From Collybia mongolica (Eukaryota; Basidiomycota; Agaricomycetes; Agaricales; Clitocybaceae), in NCBI GenBank assembly GCA_013420905.1, contig JAAXNY010000001.1, positions 4,216,001 through 4,280,000 of the forward strand: 64,000 nt of DNA, given 5' to 3'. The notes beneath the pieces are model-generated. The model was not told where the DNA came from. It ran no database searches and saw only the letters and a program-made list of their open reading frames with translations. Shown here piece after piece: positions 58,092 to 64,000 of the stretch (within the stretch, counting starts at the first letter, position 1; each line of letters begins with the position of its first letter). The translations under genes and the position numbers were made by a program.

Positions 58092-59059
58092 ACACTGTCC
58101 AAGGTCCGGGTCAGGACCTGCAGGACCGGGTCCGACCCAGGTCCGACCCTCACAGGTCCAGTCCAGGTTCAGCAAAATACTGGACCGGACCACCCTCACA
58201 GGTCCAGGTCCAGTCGAGAAGTGTACCGCGAACCGGGTCCGGACCGCGTGGACCTGAGTATACATTAGAGATTACGCACCTCCACAAAGATGACCAAAGT
58301 TTTCGATGATCATGCACATGTTCAAGGACTGGTAGAATATCGATAGTACGTAAAATGATGTAATGGTAACATTTGCCCATATTTGGACCTTGAGAAGACC
58401 CTCGCCTTTTTTTTCTGTCAATCCACGCAATGTGCAGAGGCCCTTCCATCATGAAATGTTGCGTCGGGAGCGAGACAAAGTGGATACAGGGCTGATTATT
58501 GAGGGAGGACGACACATTCAGCCTTCAAAGCGGGTGCAAGGGCTAGATTACCCCAAGACAATTGTAAAAAAAACTCGAGGAAAAGAAGGTAAGTTGACAT
58601 TTCATGTATTCAAATCCATCCTCACCTCCATGATCCAGATGGTGCAAACATGGTTTCCACTGCAATTCCGGGGTCATCTTGTCTTGTGGAGCATGCATTT
58701 TCGCTTTCAGCTTGGACAGATTCAGCACGTCGCGGAAATATGGAGAAGAAGAAATTTGGTGGTTTACAAAGGTTATGAGGCGCATATGCTGATGGAAGAC
58801 TAGAGGTACAAAAGGAAGTCTGGGTTGCTCTGGATGCAGATTTTGACTGCTTGAGTGAGGAGGATGATTAGCGACACATGTAGCATTCTTTTTCTTGAAA
58901 AAAAAACTTTTTGGCTGTCAGACCTGGGTCAGACCAGGTCCGGACACGGTCCGGACCTTGAGGGTCAAGGTCCGAAGAAAATGGGACCGGACCTCAGGTC
59001 CAGGTCCAGGTCCAGCAAAATTTGCCTGGACCGGGGCTGGACCGGACCTTGGACAGTGT
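58092..59059 (+). mobile_element. 968-bp hAT-derived element with perfect 18-bp TIR and 10-bp TSD
   Basis: Both ends carry ACACTGTCCAAGGTCCGG as perfect inverted repeats. The target duplication is ACACCAGACT (58082-58091 and 59060-59069). Collapsing one copy restores the Plavaka frame as SISHQTAENNEDW, which confirms the insertion. Long subterminal regions (58100-58260 and 58920-59050) are packed with GGTCC/GGACC and CAGGTCCAG words. The centre has a decayed fragment of a hAT-type transposase C-terminus: GSSCLVEHAFSLSAW, then TDSARRGNMEKKKFGGLQRL, interrupted by a TGA and ending ADFDCLSEEDD. It lacks most of the transposase and is non-autonomous. Confidence 0.9.
58607..58871 (+). pseudogene. 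hAT transposase C-terminal fragment
   Basis: This fragment matches the dimerisation region at the C-terminus of hAT transposases (pattern PG(S/T)SCxVExxFS, DSxRRGxME, FGxLQRL). An internal TGA follows LQRL, and the final residues are acidic (FDCLSEEDD, TAG at 58869-58871). It lies entirely inside the 968-bp element and is a remnant of the source transposase. Confidence 0.7.
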
Positions 59060-59503
59060 ACACCAGACTGCTGAGAACAATGAAGATTGGATATTTTACT
59101 ATGTTGGAATGTGAGTTTATCTTCACTTTTGCAAATTTTCCATAAATTGAGCCCTCACAGGTTCGTCGATCGAGATATGTTCATGCGATTTTGTGGAGGA
59201 GGCATTGGACATAAAACAATGTGGGACACACTAGCGAAAATCAGCCAAGAAATTCATGGCCTCTTCAAGGAATATGGAGAAGATGACCCGATGGTCAGTG
59301 GAAGTGGCTTGAATGATCACAGTGACAAAGCAGGAGACGACAACAGTGATGATGAGGGAGAGGATAGCCAGGAGGAGAATGATGACAATGAAACCGACGA
59401 AGATGAGGATGAAGATGAAGCGAATGGTGATGATTTGGGTCCCAAGGACGGCGAGGAGACTTGGGAAGATGTTTTGGATGCCAAGGGGTATGCCCCACTT
59501 TAA

Positions 59504-60143
59504 TGTTCTGTTTTTCTCCTTTTTGCGCGCTCTCATGTTTGCAACGCAATCCATGTACCAGAAAAAATTATGATTAATTTGGAAAGTTATCACAATAATC
59601 GAGAGTACAATAAAAAGTGAATCAAATGTTCTCCCCACCTTACATTATGCCCCCAGATTGAACTAGCCATCCCAGTTTGCTACAAACATGGCTGCCCGCA
59701 TACCTTGGAATACCAGGCCCCGCCATGTTGGGCTGACTTTCCCACAAGCCACAATCCAATACCCAGTCAGAGCCCTTTTGCTGATGCATTACTCTGCCAG
59801 AGGGCGCACAAATTTTCTCGCCGACCGACTGATTTACCACTACATACTTATACTCAGACAGGCCGACATCAATGTCTGCAAATTTCTCACCACAGCTATG
59901 AGGTTTCTCCAACCATCATGCGGGTTGTACATGACGTTGGTGAGGAACAATATATAAATGATATTGATGTTCATAAATCCGGGAAGCTTAATACTGGGAA
60001 TATAGGCTCCATTATATATACTGTGTTATGTTTGTATTATCTCAGCTTTGTTTACTGCTTGAAATCTTGTATGCCTGTCATGCCTGTGCAGAGGAGGAGC
60101 AGGTACATTGAAGATATGTTTGTTGTAGGGCAGACAGAGATGA
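59504..60143. other. Intergenic region right of Plavaka transposase
   Basis: This is non-coding sequence between the transposase stop and the 3' end of the TPR gene. Open frames here show no recognisable domain. The outer end of the Plavaka element is probably in this interval, but no terminal repeat could be identified. Confidence 0.4.
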
Positions 60144-60983
60144 TCATCCTGCAAGTTCAGTCAAAGCAACGCGGACAAGCATGGCCACCTCGGGATCTAC
60201 GGATTCCAGAAGGCGCCTTCTGTCACGTAGATCTTTAGCGGCCAATTTAGCTTCTTCGTGACGTCCAGCTGCACAAAGTTGAATAGCTGTCAGAAACAAA
60301 GCCCTTGCAAGAAGCGGGTGATAGGCTGAAGCAGAGACAACACGCTTTTTGTATATTTTTGTGGCTTCAGAGATGGCAGCTCCTGCGTCTTGCCAGTTGC
60401 CCCTTGCCACATATTGAGATGAAACGCTAACGAGGGTGTTGGCATACAGGGTTTCAGCATAGGTCCATGGTTCGGTAATGGTAGGGTTACTCTTGATCCC
60501 GCCAAATAAGTTTGCAGACTCCAGAATGGTTTCAAAGGCACGATTTTCATCGTCTGCTTCCGCTACAGTCGTGGACAGCATTTCAAGGACATAGGGGAGT
60601 CTGATCTTAACAAACATAGTTGTTAAAGACGAAGAACGACACAGCATAAGAGCCTCCTCTGCGGCAGCAATCGCCTCTGGTAGCTGTTTTGCATGTCGTA
60701 AGTTGATAGCGTATTCATGGAGTTTGCAAGCCAAAATTGTCGTATCATCTCGAGGGTAATGGCGGTAGATATCCACAGCGGCTTTACTTGCGGACAAAGC
60801 TTCGTCATATTTTTCAGTATCACGCAGGCATTCCAAGTATGTAGAAAGGGCATCAGCTAGACCTAGCGAAATCCCGAGGTTGTCGGTTCCCGTAGCAAAC
60901 CTCTCTCCAATGGCTATGGCTTCTTTGCAAAGGAGGAGAGCTTCGTTAAAACGGCCAAGCTCTGTATAATTTGAAGCATGCGT

Positions 60984-62201
60984 TGATAGGGCCCGAAATT
61001 GTTTGCACTTGTAAAGTCGACAAGTAAGGCTATTAGTATCATTTCTAATAACCAAGTAAACGGTAATAAAGGATTAGAGTCGAGCTCCAAGACGGCTAAT
61101 CAGAGTGAACTAGTCTAATGGATAATACACTATCAGTACAGAGGACTATGAGTACAGTCTATTATTAGTCCTATTCACCATGCCCAGTTACAACCTCGGT
61201 GTCTTAGTTCATAAGTAACCGTTGTAGTATGATATCATTAGTCCGGGGATCATCATTAATAGGAGAAGTAATTGTAAATTCAGGACTTGCACAACCCGAT
61301 CCTAGTCAGGGGTACTTGGTGTTAACTACTGGAAGCAACGGGACCCCGTGAATAGCAACTGGGACAATCAGGAGGAGTAAATGACAGTGCCGCGCTGTTT
61401 TAAATAACGGAGCGCGCGGTCGCGACTTGATAAGAGTTTAGCCAGCTCTTTCAATATTTGATAAGTAACCAGTAAACGGCGTAATTGGCACGCATGGCGC
61501 GCGCGCCAAGTTGTAGAGGACGCATCAGCATTGAATACAGATCCTTGGCACGCGGGAGCGCGGTTCCGTGTAAAATTTACAATTCCGTATGATATTTAGT
61601 TTGTACACTATAAATAGACTGTAGATAAGTAGCGCTAAGGCAAGGAATCTTGCCCCCACTTCGCACGACTATAGAGTATACAAATCACATTTGTTAAAAC
61701 ACTATTGCGTGCCCGAATTAAGGATCAGATTGCTTCAACGTGTCTAGATTGGAATTGATTGAAGAACTACAGAATTAAAGAAACTTAGTTCACTTGGAAC
61801 TTAGTACCGTATTGTCCATTGGAATTACTAGGCACTTGGCCTTAGTGCACTTGGCACTGTATTGTTTGATAAGTCGCTTGGACTTATAGATCCGCTTGGG
61901 ATCATTAATAATTGAACGTACACTTGGTACTCAGTCTATTGGATCGAGAGATATTATAAATATACCTAGCAGGTTTTTGAACCTGTGTTGAAGCTTTTGT
62001 CTAAATCGAACCTGTTGAGAGATCATTGGAAAGGGCTTTGGCTAGTACTATTCAAAGCTTAGTGCTTCTAAGCACTTGAACCCGAACTCAAAACAGGCGA
62101 TTCCTACTGTTCGTGTGTTGATTGTTAGGTTTGGTGTGTGTGTGTGTGAGGGATTACATTACATAGCATCAGCGCACTTATAGCCCAGGAGCCCCCTTTC
62201 A
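60984..62201 (+). mobile_element. Solo LTR B (1218 bp)
   Basis: It starts TGATAGGGCCCGAAATTG and ends GAGCCCCCTTTCA. It is flanked by GCGT on both sides (60980-60983 and 62202-62205), a probable short target duplication. A TATAAATAG box lies at 61609-61617. The downstream half from 61644 is shared with LTRs A and C. It contains no protein-coding sequence and is inserted in the TPR gene. Confidence 0.85.
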
Positions 62202-62530
62202 GCGTTATCAAGGCATTGATAAATTTCGAGGGAACTTCCCAGCCTTCGAGTGGCATATCCCGAATGTAGCTCACAAGCTCTTCAGTATTGTCGCGTGCTT
62301 TGTGAGTACGTTGGTGCTTGGCCAAAATATAATTATGATTGTGGAAAGCATCCACCAAACGCCATTTAACCTGGTCTGGGTAGCTGACAACTAAGACCCA
62401 GAAAGCTCGAACGACCACTGCGTGGATTTCAATGGCATCTGTATCGTTGGCATGACATGCAGAGATACTCACTCTCCGTAGTGTGTTTAGATAAGGCTCT
62501 ATGAGACCAGGATCATTTTCAGCTAGACGC

Positions 62531-63746
62531 TGATAGGGCCCGAAATTGTTTGCACTTATAAAGTCAACAAGTAAGGCTATTAGTGTCATTTCTAATAACC
62601 AAGTAAGCAGTAATAAAGGATTAGAGTCGAGCTCCGAGACGGCTAATCAGAGTGAACTAGTCTAATGGATAATACACTATCAGTACAGAGGACTATGAGT
62701 ACGGTCTATTATTAGTCCTATTCACCATGCCCGGTTACAACCTCGGTGTCTTAGTTCATAAGTAACCGTTGTAGTATGATATCATTAGTCCGGGGATCAT
62801 CATTAATAGGAGAAGTAATTGTAAATTCGGGACTTGCACAACCCGATCCTAGTCAGGGGTACTTGGTGTTAACTACCGGAAGTGACGGGACACCGTGAAT
62901 AGCAACCAGGACAATCAGGAGGAGTAAACGACAGTGCCGCGCTGTTTTAAATAACAGAGCGCGCGGTCGGGACTTGATAAGAGTTTAGCCAGCTCTTTCA
63001 ATATTTGATAAGTAACCAGTAAACGACATAATTGGCACGCATGGCGCGCGCGCCAAGTTGTAGTAGACGCATCAGTATTGAATACAGATTCTTGGCGCGC
63101 GGGAGCGCGGTTCCGTGTAAAATTTACAATTCCATATGATATTTAGTTTGTACATTATAAATAGACTGTAGATGAGTAGCGCTAAGGCAAGGAATCTTGC
63201 CCCCACTTCGCGCGACTATAGAGTATACAAATCACATTTGTTAAAACACTATTGCGTGCCCGAATTAAGGATCAGATTGCTTCAACGTGTCTTGATTGGA
63301 ATTGATTGGAGAACCACAGAATTAAAGAAACTTAGTTCACTTGGAACTTAGTACCGTATTGTCCGTTGGAATTACTAGGCACTTGGCCTTAGTGCACTTG
63401 GCACTGTATTGTTTGATAAGTCACTTGGACTTATAGATCCGCTTGGGATCACTAATAATTGAACGTACACTTGGTACTCAGTCTATTGGATCGAGAGATA
63501 TTATAAATATACCTAGCAGGTTTTTGAACCTGTGTTGAAGCTTTTGTCTAAATCGAACCCGTCGAGAGATCATTGGAAAGGGCTTTGGCTAGTACTATTC
63601 AAAGCTTAGTGCTTCTAAGCACTTGAACCCGAACTCAAAACAGGCGATTCCTACTGTTCGTGTGTTGATTGTTAGGTTTGGTGTGTGTGTGAGAGAGATT
63701 ACATTTCATAGCATCAGCGCACTTATAGCCCAGGAGCCCCCTTTCA
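62531..63746 (+). mobile_element. Solo LTR C (1216 bp)
   Basis: It has the same start (TGATAGGGCCCGAAATTG) and end (GAGCCCCCTTTCA) as LTR B and differs from it mainly by transitions. The TATAAATAG box is at 63156-63164. It lies in the same TPR gene, 329 bp to the right of LTR B. No target duplication was found: left flank AGACGC, right flank TCTGG. Confidence 0.82.
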
Positions 63747-64000
63747 TCTGGAGCCCACCGCGAGGGTTCAGAGTTTTTGAATAGTCTAAAGAGAGCATCT
63801 TTCTTTGAAAAATATTATACCAAGACGAGTAACGTCGTCTACAAATTGAAGTAGAGCGGAGAAAGTTTAGTCAATCTGTCTCAAGAGCCACGCCCACAAG
63901 CCAGCTCGTCAAACAGACTAACTAATCAGCCACTTGCAAGACAAGTAGCTACAAAAACGCGGCAGACTAAAAATTCGCAAAACGCTGGAGTAACAGAGTC
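63747..64000. other. 5' part of the TPR gene region, window edge
   Basis: This is host sequence right of LTR C. On the minus strand its first ~45 bases continue the TPR gene frame. Upstream of that there are stops, so an intron or the gene's 5' region is likely. No other feature is seen before the window ends. Confidence 0.4.

Larger units (their letters stand above)
54259..59503 (+). pseudogene. Plavaka-family transposase, interrupted
   Basis: The protein begins MVLVCSACKQNDFKSKSGLG followed by WHRRKC, an N-terminal CCHC-like zinc finger. An intron leads to MEVDDAGPSH. Hallmark blocks of the Plavaka family follow in order: GLYHIYTTFPTNDPDETLDL, NWWSGLGLGAQ, FRLMSWFYGGSTMKS, ELDSLVQDVILADDFKRE, VPGVYHRSLLSIIKSAF, LEMAVAAIMLWSDSTHLANF, FFGNQSKYPHGKPTSFAAHH, HAYEHGIVIECADGI, LLHEFELGVWKAVFTHLIRV, LHALGDYVKNIWLYGTTDNY, VNNKIYKHKVICFNYTTYDM, NPRTHADVMVLSHED, GIFHAQVRHVGP and FVDRDMFMRFCGGGIGHK. 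The C-terminal tail is acidic. Premature TGA stops (56124-56126 and 56543-56545, both where CGA is likely) and a +1 shift near 58013 break the frame, and a 968-bp element is inserted at 58092. Introns have GT-AG ends. Confidence 0.88.
60144..63980 (-). pseudogene. TPR-repeat protein gene disrupted by two solo LTRs
   Basis: On the minus strand, 63747-63790 reads DALFRLFKNSEPSRWAP, 62202-62530 reads RLAENDPGLIEPYLNTLRR to ALIT, and 60144-60983 reads HASNYTELGRFNEALLLC to RVALTELAG. Reading across the LTR at 60984-62201, after removing one copy of its GCGT duplication, gives ALITHASNYTELGRFNEAL in frame. The segments form helical TPR-like repeats (GRFNEALLLCKEAIAIGE, EKYDEALSASKAAVDIYRHY, KQLPEAIAAAEEALMLCR). 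Related proteins in mushrooms are TPR or NB-ARC/TPR proteins of unknown role. The gene's 5' end lies beyond the window or beyond an exon junction near 63800. As it stands it is broken by two 1.2-kb insertions. Confidence 0.75.

Noticed and set aside
51600..59660. Terminal inverted repeats of the Plavaka element
   Set aside because: Short shared words such as TGTAAGGT were seen near both outer ends, but no convincing inverted repeat or target duplication could be established by eye.
59705..60238. 177-residue open frame on the plus strand
   Set aside because: It has no recognisable domain, includes a non-natural mixture of low-information segments, and overlaps the coding end of the TPR gene on the other strand.
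60984..63746. LTR B, the 329-bp interval and LTR C as one complete retrotransposon
   Set aside because: The interval codes, on the minus strand, for part of the TPR gene and is in frame with the sequence left of LTR B. It has no gag, pol, primer-binding site or polypurine tract.
1..64000. tRNA or rRNA genes
   Set aside because: Scanning for A-box/B-box like sequence (GGTTCGAATCC types) on both strands by eye gave no cloverleaf-compatible candidate. A covariance-model search would be decisive.

Overview
This window looks like nuclear DNA of a filamentous basidiomycete, most likely an Agaricomycete. The genes are intron-dense, with introns of about 50-60 nt. Several proteins resemble mushroom families, and the right third carries transposons of types known from Agaricomycetes: Plavaka, hAT, Ty1/copia and long solo LTRs. 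No bacterial operons, CRISPR arrays or tRNA genes were recognised.

Positions 306-42734 form a conserved housekeeping island. In order it holds: a Dug1/CNDP2-type M20 dipeptidase (+), UDP-glucose 6-dehydrogenase (+), a HIT-domain protein with an apparent frameshift (+), two tandem paralogous multi-pass membrane proteins of unknown function (-), the LCB2 subunit of serine palmitoyltransferase (-), a head-to-head pair of Delta-12-type fatty acid desaturases (- and +), tRNA-dihydrouridine synthase DUS3 (+), a USP25/28-like protein that seems to have lost its catalytic Cys and His (+), a 567-bp MITE with 9-bp target duplications, a Rad5/Rad16-type SNF2 ATPase (+), a SMG7/EBS1 (EST1-like) protein (+), an F-box protein (+), a KPWE-motif PEX39/PEX14-like peroxisomal protein (-), a small membrane protein (+) and a SMAP/Age2-type ArfGAP (+). 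Several of these serve lipid and membrane metabolism (LCB2, two desaturases, ArfGAP, peroxisomal protein), but nothing shows that they form a co-regulated cluster.

Positions 42735-64000 are a transposon-rich block with nested insertions. A copia element (44905-51043; LTRs, TSD AGACT) sits in a degenerate minisatellite and is itself interrupted by a second LTR sequence ending at 47476. A Plavaka-type DNA transposon follows (about 52156-59503) with two divergent genes. Its transposase gene is interrupted by a 968-bp hAT-derived element with perfect 18-bp inverted repeats and a 10-bp target duplication. Last is a host TPR-repeat gene (-) broken by two nearly identical 1.2-kb solo LTRs. The premature stops in the transposon genes are mostly of the kind C-to-T or G-to-A changes give, which suggests decay by cytosine deamination.

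Exon structures were inferred by eye from GT-AG signals and protein continuity. Gene bounds are start codon to stop codon, introns included. Family assignments come from recognised motifs, not from database searches.
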